A DNA stretch of 64,000 bases from Candidatus Anammoxibacter sp. (GTDB lineage Bacteria > Planctomycetota > Brocadiia > Brocadiales > Anammoxibacteraceae), in NCBI GenBank assembly GCA_021777105.1, contig JAIQZQ010000074.1, forward strand, positions 1-64,000, in the 5' to 3' direction. Positions 7,204 through 15,250 of the stretch are shown here, piece after piece. Position numbers and translations under genes: made by a program. Position 1 is the first letter of the stretch. The number at the start of each line of letters is the position of its first letter. The notes beneath the pieces are model-generated. The model saw only the letters and a program-made list of their open reading frames with translations, searched no databases and was not told the DNA's origin.

Positions 7204-10200
7204 ATGGAAGAATTAGCCCGGTTTACGTATAAAGCATTTATTAGTTACACGACGGCCGACCGCAAATGGGCTTGTTGGATACAAAAGACGATTGAACGGT
7301 ATCGGTGTCCCAGGCAACTCAAAGCCGGAGCTGGATCATCCGTTCATGTGCCAAGGAAGCTAGGTTCCGTCTTCTTGGATAAAACAGATTTGGGAACAAG
7401 CGCGGACCTGAGAAAAAGCATCTTTGAAGCTATAAGGCAATCTGAATTCTTCATAGTTATTTGCAGCCCAGAATCTGCTAGATCTACTTGGGTTAACGAT
7501 GAGATCATTTTCTTTAAAGAACTTGGCCGTCAAAAAAACATTATCTCTGTAATTGTTGATGGACTACCACACGGTAAAGGTGGTGGGTGCTTTCCGCCGG
7601 CATTGTTTAATCAGAAAACCTCTGCGAGAAAATCCACAGTCAAACTTGCGGAACCTGCTGCTGCTGATGTTCGACCTGAAGCAGACGGAAAACAAAATGT
7701 GAAGATTAGAGTTGTATCTACTTTACTTGGTGTGGAACCAGATATTCTAAAAAGACGAGAAGAGGCACTTCAAAGGGTACGTTTCTCTGTCATAGCATTT
7801 ATCGCGGTTGTCACTACTACTTTGGCTATTGTTGCTTACTACCAAAGAAACGCTGCGCTTTATACTCAATCACTCTTTTTCGCAGATTTGTCTAAACAGC
7901 TGGCAGGCAAACCACAGCGTGTATTTGAAGATTCGGCAACAGCCGCAGCTTTGCTTGCAGTTGAAGCATTACCTAAACATTTTACACGATTTCTATCTCG
8001 GCCACACGTTTCTAAAGCTGAAGCTAGTCTGTATTTTGCGCTAACAAATCTGCGGGAAAAGAAAGTCATACAGCATGACAATGATGCATTGTCTGTAATG
8101 TTTAGTCCTGACTCAAAACTTCTTCTATCAACATCTGCCGACGGGAAAGCATATGTTTTAGACGTTCAAACTTTGAATATTCTCACTACCTTCTATGGTC
8201 ATTTTCCAAATTACGTAGAGGGAGGCGCTTTCAACAAAGATGGAACTCGCATCGCGACTACAGGCGCTGATGGTAAGGTCAAAATATGGGATCCGTATAC
8301 AGGCAATATTTTCTATACTCTAAGGATTATGCACGACAGAGGAAGAGCTGCTCGTCTGCAATTTGACGACTCTGGATCTGTATTGATGGCTGTTTCAAAA
8401 AGAGGGGAATTGAAACTGTGGAATCCAAACACCGGAGAGGAAAAACTTTGCATTGACACCGAATCTTCTGATGCATTTTTTACAGCAACATTGAGTCCGA
8501 ACGGTAAAAACGTCTTGACTACTTTTGGTGATACTGCTCAGGTCCGGAATGCTGTAAATGGTAAGCAACTATTATCTGTTAGACATGACTGCGGTAAAAA
8601 TACAATTTGCATAATCGTATCAGCAGCTTTTGATCCAGATGGTTCAAGATTTATGACAAATGGTATAGGCGATACCACGCGCGTGTGGGATATACTCACT
8701 GGGAAGGAGCTCCTTGCATTGCCCAAAAGTGAAGATCTCATAACATCAGCAGACTTTGTCAATGAAGGAGGTTGGCTTGTTACGCTTTTATCGAAGGGGA
8801 TCGTAAAAGTGTGGGATTCCAATACAGGTGTGTTAATTGTTGAATTAGTAGGCCATAAAGACGAAGTCACAAAAGTCGTCGTAGCTAGTGATTGTAGTTT
8901 TATTGTTACAGCCTCAAAGGATCACACTACTAGAATTTGGCATACGCGCACAGGCAAGGAAATTGCAGTACTAAGACATTTTAATGCTGTATCCGGCGTA
9001 GCTCTAAGTAATGATGATACATTAGTTGCCACTAGTTCACATGATTGGACAACAAGATTATGGGCTGTTACACCTCATTTTGGGAAACCAAAGCTTACTT
9101 TTCGAGGACATAAGAGCGAAATATTAGACTTCAAGTTCAGTCCCGAAGGAAACCGGGTGGTCACAGCAGGGGCAGATGGTTACGTGCGTATTTGGGGCTT
9201 AGCTAACGGCGGGCTTTTGGAGGAATTTGTGTGCCATAATGATCATGTATGCTCTGTCGCCTTTGATAATTCAGGACATAAATTAGTAACAGGCGCCAAT
9301 AGTGGCAATGCTTTTGTAATGGACACTTTTAATCAGAAGAAAATTTCAGTGAAAAGCCACAAACAACCGATACATTCTGTAGCATTTATTCCAGACGGGC
9401 TATCATTTATTACAGTGTCATATGATAGAACTGCGCGTGTTTGGGACACCAAAACCGCCGCTTTAATTACAGAACTACATGATGACATTGATCCAAAGAC
9501 TAAAGTGTCTTTTTCTAAAGATGGCAGTCGTCTTGTGCTTACATCCCAGGTAAAAGCGTATGTGTTTAACACACACACTTGGAGTAAAGTGAAAGATTAC
9601 AAAGTTGAACCAAATCAATGGCCGATTGCTGTGTTTAGTCCAGATGGTGAACGCATTTTTCTTTCCTGGGACTGGGATAGCAATATTTTCAATATGCGGA
9701 CGACATCCTATATAAAAAATGATATGACCGAATCAAAGGGAGTTCTCCAAACACTAGGTAATGGTAAAGTTCACCTGGTTGGGCACACTGATTTTATCAC
9801 TGATGCTGTTTTTAATCAAAAAGGTGATAATCTAGCCACTTCATCATTAGATCTAACAGCAAGAGTCTGGGAAGTATCAACTGGGCGAGAAATAGCTACT
9901 TTAATAGGTCATGATGATGCTGTTAACACTGTTTCGTTTAATCGAAAGGCCGATCGGATTTTAACTACTTCGCTGGATGGAACGGCAAGGCTATGGGATG
10001 TGACGAGTGGAGAAGAACTATTTACTTTTGAAAGCCAAAGCTCTATCAGAACTGCCGTTTTTTCTCCCAACGGCAAGGATGTTGCAACGTTAGCAAACGA
10101 CGGCACACTTAGCATTTGGGCTCTTCTTCCAACGGGGAAAGAGCTAATAGATTTAGCAAACAGGGTTCTCCCTCGCGGTCTGTCGGAAGAAGAAAGGAAA

Positions 10201-10227
10201 CGATATTTTCTAGATGATAAAAAATAA
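7204..10227 (+). CDS. TIR-transmembrane-WD40 protein
   Basis: This 1007-residue protein opens with a TIR_2-type domain (residues about 8-140: KAFISYTTADRKW, VFLDKTDLGTSADLRKSI, FFIVICSPESARSTW) with W96 and E100 as the likely catalytic pair. One hydrophobic helix lies at about 193-213. About sixteen WD40-type repeats run from residue 285 to 985, enough for two propellers; typical units end in RVWD, RIWG or RLWD. The architecture fits a membrane-anchored NAD-cleaving effector or adaptor with a large sensing scaffold; TIR-WD40 proteins are known in bacteria, often in NTPase or protease-linked conflict systems. Here no caspase, STAND NTPase or protease is adjacent. It lies 495 bases after the TIR-TPR-radical SAM pair, on the same strand, and may belong to the same system. 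Confidence 0.85.
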   Translation: MEELARFTYKAFISYTTADRKWACWIQKTIERYRCPRQLKAGAGSSVHVPRKLGSVFLDKTDLGTSADLRKSIFEAIRQSEFFIVICSPESARSTWVNDEIIFFKELGRQKNIISVIVDGLPHGKGGGCFPPALFNQKTSARKSTVKLAEPAAADVRPEADGKQNVKIRVVSTLLGVEPDILKRREEALQRVRFSVIAFIAVVTTTLAIVAYYQRNAALYTQSLFFADLSKQLAGKPQRVFEDSATAAALLAVEALPKHFTRFLSRPHVSKAEASLYFALTNLREKKVIQHDNDALSVMFSPDSKLLLSTSADGKAYVLDVQTLNILTTFYGHFPNYVEGGAFNKDGTRIATTGADGKVKIWDPYTGNIFYTLRIMHDRGRAARLQFDDSGSVLMAVSKRGELKLWNPNTGEEKLCIDTESSDAFFTATLSPNGKNVLTTFGDTAQVRNAVNGKQLLSVRHDCGKNTICIIVSAAFDPDGSRFMTNGIGDTTRVWDILTGKELLALPKSEDLITSADFVNEGGWLVTLLSKGIVKVWDSNTGVLIVELVGHKDEVTKVVVASDCSFIVTASKDHTTRIWHTRTGKEIAVLRHFNAVSGVALSNDDTLVATSSHDWTTRLWAVTPHFGKPKLTFRGHKSEILDFKFSPEGNRVVTAGADGYVRIWGLANGGLLEEFVCHNDHVCSVAFDNSGHKLVTGANSGNAFVMDTFNQKKISVKSHKQPIHSVAFIPDGLSFITVSYDRTARVWDTKTAALITELHDDIDPKTKVSFSKDGSRLVLTSQVKAYVFNTHTWSKVKDYKVEPNQWPIAVFSPDGERIFLSWDWDSNIFNMRTTSYIKNDMTESKGVLQTLGNGKVHLVGHTDFITDAVFNQKGDNLATSSLDLTARVWEVSTGREIATLIGHDDAVNTVSFNRKADRILTTSLDGTARLWDVTSGEELFTFESQSSIRTAVFSPNGKDVATLANDGTLSIWALLPTGKELIDLANRVLPRGLSEEERKRYFLDDKK

Positions 10228-10294
10228 ATTCTATTGATATACTACAATGACATATCAGATAAATTAGCCGTTCAACGATATCCGGTTTTTATTG

Positions 10295-10313
10295 TGCCCC
10301 CCCAAAGGGGGCA
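10295..10313 (+). terminator. GC-rich hairpin after the TIR-WD40 gene
   Basis: TGCCCCC and GGGGGCA pair around CCAAA, 68 bases after the stop codon. There is no long T-run behind it, so terminator function is only likely, not certain. Confidence 0.45.
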
Positions 10314-10356
10314 AATCTCTCATTGGCTACATTATGATATTTGACATACTATAGGA

Positions 10357-10581
10357 ATGTCCAGACTATTAAGAATAGAATATGAGGGAGCCCGGCGCCA
10401 TGTTATGAATCTGGGTTTAAATCATTGCCGTATATTTTCTTGTGATGAGGATTTCATTCTTTTCATTAAACCGCTTTCTGAATCACGCGGGCTTTTTAAT
10501 TTTTTTGTTTCCGCGTACTGTTTGATGGACACTCATTGCCATCTTAGCCTCCCTCTAATATGTGACCACTGGTTTTCATAA
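10357..10581 (+). pseudogene. REP-associated tyrosine transposase (Y1/IS200-like), N-terminal fragment
   Basis: The first 60 or so residues match the start of REP-associated Y1 transposases: MSRLLRIEYEGARRHVMNLG corresponds to the usual start, and AYCLMDTHCHLSL corresponds to the AYCLMDNHYHLL metal-binding HUH motif with one His pair kept. After that the reading frame runs out in unrelated sequence, so the catalytic Tyr half is missing. It is a dead 5' fragment. It marks the right edge of the TIR locus and may be a trace of the insertion or of REP-element mobilisation. Confidence 0.7.
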
Positions 10582-11092
10582 ACTAGGTTTGCCTTCAGTG
10601 ATCTTCTCATTTTTATCCCAAAAACATGAAAGCGTATAAATTTGTCAAATTCCTGTTTGAAGTTTCAAATATAACAATTAAAGATAGAAAAAAACAAGAA
10701 AATCTAATACAATTTGAGCAAAAAAATCACTAAAAATGAACGAAGCCTTAATTTGAACACACATAGAGGCAATAGGTTTCGGTCAACCCTGGTTTATCCT
10801 GAACCAAAAAATATTCAGTAGAGTTGTTTTTAGAATTTGGAAAAGGGTATTCGTGTCGTAATCTGGATTTGATTAGAAAATTTTATCGAACATATTGAGG
10901 GGGAAACTTAATTTTGCAGACACTGTGTGCGAAATTGTTTAAGAGCTCTGCAATGGATTTTCCGGAAAAAACATTCTCAGAATGATGCATTTTAACGATA
11001 TATTTCGTAACTATTCATCGTAATTTTAATTTAAAACATCTATAATTTAGAAAGACTGTTAATGACGCCAAATTTGTCCGCTTAAAATATAT

Positions 11093-11152
11093 GGAGTACA
11101 TCAACCGTGTTGATGTCAGAAAAATACACCATTAACACGGTTAATGGACTCC
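11093..11152. repeat. Nested inverted repeat (hairpin within hairpin)
   Basis: The arms GGAGTACATCAACCGTGTT... (11093-11115) and ...AACACGGTTAATGGACTCC (11129-11152) pair with few mismatches. Each arm is also partly self-complementary (CATCAACCGTGTTGATG and CCATTAACACGGTTAATGG), so the DNA can fold either as one long hairpin or as two short ones. It lies in gene-free DNA. Confidence 0.6.
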
Positions 11153-11444
11153 AAATTTACGTATACTGAATAGTTGCTATATTTCCAGAGTTTCAAATAG
11201 TCTCTACGATACGGAGGCTGTTGGCTTGGTCGCTATTTCATGCTTTAATATATTTTAAAACATGGCTTGTGTCAAAATCGCGCCCATTCATGCAAGGAAA
11301 TATTACGCTGTAAAGCCGTCAATTTTTGTAAACCGCAGAATCAATTTGTTCGTTGGTGCAAGCCCACAGGATTTAAGCTACAATTATGTTTTTTTGAAAT
11401 CGTTAGGCTGATCTTCATATCTAAATATTTCCCTCAAACGCCAC

Positions 11445-11460
11445 GGCGCGTGGACGCGCC
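11445..11460. repeat. Short palindrome GGCGCG-TGGA-CGCGCC
   Basis: A perfect 6-bp stem with a 4-base loop, followed by TACACTAC. The 11680-11697 palindrome is likewise followed by CCTAC, so the two appear to be the same class of dispersed repeat. Confidence 0.5.
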
Positions 11461-11679
11461 TACACTACATTGCAAATGCGGATACATATCGCCTCTTTTC
11501 TTCGTGCTTTTTCATTGCAAGCTTTTTGTTTTTGCTTTTTTATTTGCAAAATTGATTGTCAATACGCTTTTGATTTTATCCTGTCCTAAGCTTTTGCTTT
11601 TGTTTTCCCCTTCACTTTATACCTTGGTTTAAGTTAAGCTCCACACAATCCCAATTGGTTTTAAAATGAATCTTTAAAA

Positions 11680-11697
11680 GGGCGACTAAAGTCGCCC
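11680..11697. repeat. Short palindrome GGGCGAC-TAAA-GTCGCCC
   Basis: A perfect 7-bp stem with a TAAA loop followed by CTACC. This type of palindromic repeat is frequent between genes in several uncultivated lineages; no function is known to me. Confidence 0.5.
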
Positions 11698-11942
11698 CTA
11701 CCCGCATAAAAATTAGAACCTACGCTTTTGATCTTTTATTAGTGTCGATTTGTGATGATTTGTGGTTAATTCGCTTTTGCTTTTAGCTTTTCGCCATCTG
11801 TGTTTTTTTCTCGTTTGTGCCTGTCATCTGGTTTTTATTGGCAAAATCAAAAATATTATTGTAAATTAATGACAGAAAAGGGTGATGATAATATTAATTG
11901 AAATAAGCGTTTGCCTGTTGCCGTTTTAACGGAGGGAAACTT

Positions 11943-12242
11943 ATGCCAAAAATAGCTTTAAAAGAAAAAATTCATTCTTACATTGCCCGGGATCCGGGGA
12001 TTTGTGGCGGCGAGCCAATTATAAAAGGAACCAGGATATCTGTCAGGCTAATTGTTGAGTTAGAAAATTTTGGCAAAAACGTCGATGAGATAGTTGCAAT
12101 GTATCCTCATATAACTCATGCGCAGGCGCATGACGCGTTATCATATTATTACGATAATAAAGAAGAAGTTGACCTGTATATTAAGGAAAATAGCGAGGAA
12201 TTTATTAGAAATAAGTATAAGGACGCCTCGTGGATGAAATAA
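11943..12242 (+). CDS. DUF433 antitoxin (VapB-like)
   Basis: This 99-residue protein has the DUF433 pattern: HSYIARDPGICGGEPIIKGTRISVRLIVEL, then a helix with VDEIVAMYPHITHAQAHDALSYYYDN. The fold is an HTH-like three-helix domain with the conserved GGxPxIxGTRI turn. DUF433 proteins pair with DUF5615 PIN-like proteins in type II toxin-antitoxin loci, and such a gene overlaps its 3' end by 13 bases. Translation starts at ATG behind AACGGAGGGAAAC, a strong ribosome-binding site. The acidic tail is slightly longer than usual. It probably represses its own promoter, but no operator was identified. Confidence 0.8.
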   Translation: MPKIALKEKIHSYIARDPGICGGEPIIKGTRISVRLIVELENFGKNVDEIVAMYPHITHAQAHDALSYYYDNKEEVDLYIKENSEEFIRNKYKDASWMK

Positions 12243-12583
12243 AGTTGTATCTTGATGAAGATATTTCGTATACAGTGGCAGTGGTTCTTAGAAGCAGGGG
12301 ATGCGATGTTATAAGCGCTCATGAAGTTGGCATGACCGGCAAAACGGATGATGAGCAATTAGATTATGCCGTTACGAATGCAAGGACAATATTGACATTT
12401 AACGCAAGACATTTTGCCCCTTTGGCGGAAAAGTGTTATAAAGAACAGAGAGATCATTTAGGAATTGTGATTTCTAAACAAATAAATTTGTCTGAAATGG
12501 CAAGGATGGTTGTGAATATGCTAAAAATATATAAAACTGATGATCTAAAAAATTCATTAATATGGTTGCAAAGTTTTAAATAG
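12230..12583 (+). CDS. DUF5615 PIN-like toxin
   Basis: The 117-residue product begins at GTG and overlaps the DUF433 gene by 13 bases. It carries the DUF5615 PIN-like signature: IKLYLDEDIS at the N-terminus with acidic residues, then LRSRGCDVISAHEVGMTGKTDDEQLDYAVTNARTILTFNARHF, in which D-E-Q-L and T-x-N-x-x-H/D-F correspond to the acidic PIN catalytic set. Proteins of this family are predicted ribonucleases. Here the final Asp of the TxNxxDF motif is replaced by His (NARHF), a common variant in the family. The pairing with DUF433 and the overlap make a toxin role likely. Confidence 0.8.
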   Translation: MDEIKLYLDEDISYTVAVVLRSRGCDVISAHEVGMTGKTDDEQLDYAVTNARTILTFNARHFAPLAEKCYKEQRDHLGIVISKQINLSEMARMVVNMLKIYKTDDLKNSLIWLQSFK

Positions 12584-12946
12584 ATTGCTATTGGAGTGTG
12601 TTTCGCGTTATTGGAAACGGCGACCTTTCAAAATTTAAATTGCCTAATTGAGTCATAAAATATTAAAAGTCCCCGCGTCATATTTTTCATTCTAAATTCC
12701 AAATTCGGTGTACGAGATTCATAAACAGCTTTTGATTTACCCCTGTCCAAAGCTTTTGATTTTGCTCGTTTTCGTGTCTATTTGTTAATTTCCGCGAGCG
12801 CGCTTTTGCTTTTAAATTAATGGATACTCATTTTCAGTCTATGCCGGCGGTAAAAACAGTTAGAGGTTCAGCGAAAACGCTTAAGCATCCCAAAAAATAT
12901 GATGACGGCTACAGATTAAAAATTTGCTTTTGATTGGAGGGTTAAT
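12584..12946. other. Intergenic region with generic repeat text
   Basis: The stretch from about 12710 to 12815 is made of 'CAGCTTTTGATTT...GCTTTTGATTTTG' phrases like those near 11520-11620. A 37-codon frame at 12820-12933 lies just before the next gene but has no recognisable features. TTGGAGGGTTAAT supplies the ribosome-binding site of the gene at 12947. Confidence 0.4.
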
Positions 12947-13684
12947 ATGAAATACTTTTTTGTAATATGTTTTATCTTTATTGTTTCATCGACAGTTTAC
13001 GCTTCAGGCAAAACAATACATTACAAGGTGGACGGCAAACCCTATGAGGGGTATTTTATCAGGCCGGCTGCGGATGCTCCGTTAATATTGATAATTCACG
13101 ACTGGGACGGTTTAACGGACTATGAGGTTAAACGCGCTAATATGCTGGCGGACTTGGGATATACGGTTTTTGCGGCGGATTTGTATGGAGCAGGCGAACG
13201 TCCAACGGAATTAAAAGATAAACGTGGCTATACCGCGGCGTTATATAAAGACCGCAAAAAAATGCGTTCTCTATTATACGGGGCTTTGGAAACAGCTAAA
13301 TCGCTAGGGGCTAATACCGGAAATGCTCTGGCAATGGGATATTGCTTTGGAGGCTCTGCCGCGCTGGAGTTTGCAAGATCAGGCGCTGACATGAAAGGGT
13401 TTGTATCTTTTCATGGCGGATTGAAAACTCCGGATGGGCAGGGCTACTCTACGGTTAAGGGCAAATTACTGATTTTGCATGGCTCTGCGGATACCGCTGT
13501 TACAATGGGCCAATTTGCCGGACTTGCAGGCGAACTGGAAAAACATGGCGTTCCGCACGAAATGATTACTTACAGCGGAGCTCCGCATGCCTTTACTGTG
13601 TTTGGCTCTGAAAGGTATCGTGAAGATGCCGACAAAAAATCGTGGAACCGTTTTATCGAATTCCTTAGCGAAACGCTTAAATAA
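12947..13684 (+). CDS. Secreted dienelactone hydrolase-family protein
   Basis: The 245-residue protein has a signal peptide (MKYFFVICFIFIVSSTVYAS, cleavage after about residue 20) and an alpha/beta-hydrolase of the dienelactone hydrolase family. The nucleophile elbow is GYCFGG with Cys, the acid is the Asp in HGSADTAV, and the His is in GAPHAF, giving the Cys-Asp-His triad typical of this family. LILIIHDWDGLTDY forms the oxyanion region. The length is normal. It is predicted to be a periplasmic esterase or lactonase of unknown substrate. It stands alone, with repeats on both sides, so its context gives no pathway. Confidence 0.85.
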   Translation: MKYFFVICFIFIVSSTVYASGKTIHYKVDGKPYEGYFIRPAADAPLILIIHDWDGLTDYEVKRANMLADLGYTVFAADLYGAGERPTELKDKRGYTAALYKDRKKMRSLLYGALETAKSLGANTGNALAMGYCFGGSAALEFARSGADMKGFVSFHGGLKTPDGQGYSTVKGKLLILHGSADTAVTMGQFAGLAGELEKHGVPHEMITYSGAPHAFTVFGSERYREDADKKSWNRFIEFLSETLK

Positions 13685-13804
13685 CTAATCGCCTGAATAC
13701 AGGGCATGCGCTTAATGATCAATTCTATAGGTTGTATAGTTTATGTCAGGCGAGGTTCAAGCCGGAGGCGTAGAACAAACCGCCGGTTAATAATTAAATA
13801 TCAC

Positions 13805-14009
13805 CTAAATTGAGCGATTTGCCACTCGGCTTGTCATTTCGACCATCGGGAGAAATCTAAAACCGCTAGAGTCTCAGGGTTTCTCGTATTCACTCGAAAT
13901 GACACGGTTGTTTTGGATTTCCACTTAATAGGTGGATGGTTAATTCATCGTAATTATCAACTGTTTAACGAGTTCGTAGATGAGCACAAATAGGAATCGC
14001 TCAATTTAG
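13805..14009. mobile_element. MITE-like element, 205 bp, with 15-bp perfect inverted ends
   Basis: CTAAATTGAGCGATT at 13805-13819 is repeated inverted as AATCGCTCAATTTAG at 13995-14009. Inside is a second inverted pair built around TCATTTCGACC...GAGAAATCT and ...TCTCGTATTCACTCGAAATGAC, a repeat type widespread in bacterial genomes. There is no coding frame inside. The sequence CTAAATTGAG also occurs singly near 26075 and 38704, so relatives of the end may be scattered in the window. Confidence 0.6.
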
Positions 14010-14082
14010 TTATCAAATTGGGAACAGAATAAAAATGGTATGTTTTGAGGACAACTGTAATCGCAAATTAAAAACGTTTAGA

Positions 14083-14101
14083 AGCAGTCTGCAAGACTGC
14101 T
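14083..14101. repeat. Palindrome AGCAGTC-TGCAA-GACTGCT
   Basis: A perfect 7-bp stem with a TGCAA loop. The same motif type recurs at 26514-26527 (degenerate), 33573-33587 (CAATC-TACAA-GATTG) and 46321-46365 (20-bp stem with TACAA loop). It belongs to a dispersed palindromic repeat family. Confidence 0.55.
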
Positions 14102-14114
14102 CCAGCTTTTAACT

Positions 14115-14195
14115 TTTTGCATTAATCTGTGTAATCTATTGTTGCTTTTTAATCTGTGTAGCCTGTGTAATCTGTGGTTTATATTGCTTTTGCTT
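14115..14195. repeat. Generic 'AATCTGTGTAATCTGTGG' repeat tract
   Basis: Several near-identical phrases (TTAATCTGTGTAATCT, TTTAATCTGTGTAGCC, TGTGTAATCTGTGGTT) follow one another. The complementary form is found at 1660-1692. This is a common dispersed intergenic repeat type with no assigned function. Confidence 0.5.
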
Positions 14196-14211
14196 TTCCG
14201 GTCTATCCGGG

Positions 14212-14541
14212 TTAGTTTTTAATCAGTTTTAGAATCGAAAACACAATACCTAGAAACGCCTGCACGAATAAGACCATTGACAAAAATGAGGAGAGGAAAC
14301 CTTTCTGTATCCAGGTGTGCGGGCCGAAACGAACCCAGGCTGCCGCCATAAACAAGGCGCTGATTGTCCCGGCATATAAATTTATATTTACTACAAGGGA
14401 ATTGGTAATGAATGTCGCAAATGCGCATAGAAAAATGGGCAAAGCTATGTGAGCGTAAATAAAATTCTTTGGCCGCGCGTTTTTTTGTCCGGTTTCGTTA
14501 TGAGCAACTTCCGGCTCCATTTTAGCCTCTGAATCTCCCAT
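14212..14541 (-). CDS. Small membrane protein of unknown function
   Basis: I chose the ATG at 14541 because GGAG lies five bases before it; a start at 14583 would lack such a site. The 109-residue product has a hydrophilic N-terminus of about 30 residues and three predicted membrane helices (ALPIFLCAFATFITNSLVV, an aliphatic segment around GTISALFMAAAWV, and SFLSMVLFVQAFLGIVFSIL). No known family was recognised. A histone-fold gene lies upstream on the same strand with a hairpin in between, so the two are probably separate transcripts. Confidence 0.5.
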   Translation of the reverse strand: MGDSEAKMEPEVAHNETGQKNARPKNFIYAHIALPIFLCAFATFITNSLVVNINLYAGTISALFMAAAWVRFGPHTWIQKGFLSSFLSMVLFVQAFLGIVFSILKLIKN

Positions 14542-14629
14542 TTTTTCTCCGTGCTTATAAAATATTAAATCCATCTTTCTCAAAGAAGGGCTTAAGCTTT
14601 ATTAAAGTTTTGTTTTAGATTTCACAATT

Positions 14630-14658
14630 CTTGGCGCGAGGTTGCGCCTCGCGCCAAG
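14630..14658 (-). terminator. Perfect 12-bp hairpin downstream of the histone-fold gene
   Basis: CTTGGCGCGAGG and CCTCGCGCCAAG pair around TTGCG. In minus-strand orientation it follows the gene at 14852-15097 and is followed by an AT-rich stretch, so it may terminate that transcript. It could also be a dispersed palindrome like the GCGCAAAGTT one at 46364-46390. Confidence 0.45.
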
Positions 14659-14851
14659 ATAAATAGTTGTGGTTGCGCCTCTAACGTAACGAGGCTTTGA
14701 ATTGACAAGCTGTAGAGCCGCCGCGTCGGCTGGAAACCGGAGTTTCCGCCAAACCAGAGTTTGTGAATGATTTTGCGGTGGCGTGGTCTCGTTTATTTGA
14801 TTTTATGCGAGGTTCAAACCCGGCAACGAACAAGGGTTTTCTAAATTTTGT

Positions 14852-15097
14852 TTATTCATCGTCTGCTGAGTCTGCATCGTCTGCTGACGCGCATTCAAAC
14901 TTAAAATCTCTATCCATAACGGTTTTGCGTCCGTCAGCTTTGGCTTTTTCAATTGCTTTGTCGCTCATTTGACGGATCGTGTCTGATAAAAAAGGCGCGA
15001 CATTGCCGGATGTGCTCATGCCGGATTTTCCGCGTATGTAGTTTTTTAATTTAGAAACAACAACCAATACTTCTTTTTCGCTGTTTGAATCGCCCAT
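14852..15097 (-). CDS. Bacterial histone-fold protein
   Basis: The 81-residue protein reads like a single histone fold: helix 1 LVVVSKLKNYIRGK, loop with MSTSGNV, long helix 2 APFLSDTIRQMSDKAIEKAKADG, then RKTVMDRDF, which matches the conserved loop 2-helix 3 'GRKTVxxxDi' signature of archaeal histones and of bacterial histones such as Bdellovibrio Bd0055. An acidic tail (SADDADSADDE) follows. Bacterial histones bind and compact or coat DNA as dimers. The helix 3 part is short here and the tail is unusual. It is a lone gene. A related NF-Y/TFIID-like regulatory role is the main alternative. Confidence 0.75.
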   Translation of the reverse strand: MGDSNSEKEVLVVVSKLKNYIRGKSGMSTSGNVAPFLSDTIRQMSDKAIEKAKADGRKTVMDRDFKFECASADDADSADDE

Positions 15098-15250
15098 GTT
15101 ATTCTATTACCTTTCTTTATTTGTTGAAAAAAATTTAAAAATAAGATTGCTAAGGCGCAATAGAGCGCCTGAGTAGCTTTGTTGTTAGGTTATAATATAA
15201 AATTGTAATTTCGTCAATGTTTTAATGAGCCCTAAAATAGGGAAATATTA

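Larger units (their letters stand above)
10582..11942. other. Long gene-free interval, repeat-rich
   Basis: Over 1.3 kb without a credible gene. It contains a complex inverted repeat at 11093-11152, short palindromes at 11445-11460 and 11680-11697, and stretches built of 'GCTTTTGCTTTT' and 'CATCTGTGTTTTT' repeat phrases from about 11510 to 11830, seen again near 12730-12815 and 14150-14195. The 121-codon frame at 11267-11632 is made of this repeat text. The last 60 bases include the promoter and an AACGGAGGG ribosome-binding site of the gene at 11943. Confidence 0.5.

Noticed and set aside
11267..11632. 121-codon frame
   Set aside because: Composed of 'GCTTTTGCTTTT' and other generic repeat phrases; no ribosome-binding site or family motif.
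12820..12933. 37-codon frame just before the dienelactone hydrolase gene
   Set aside because: Too short, no conserved motif and no clear ribosome-binding site; might be a leader peptide but nothing supports it.
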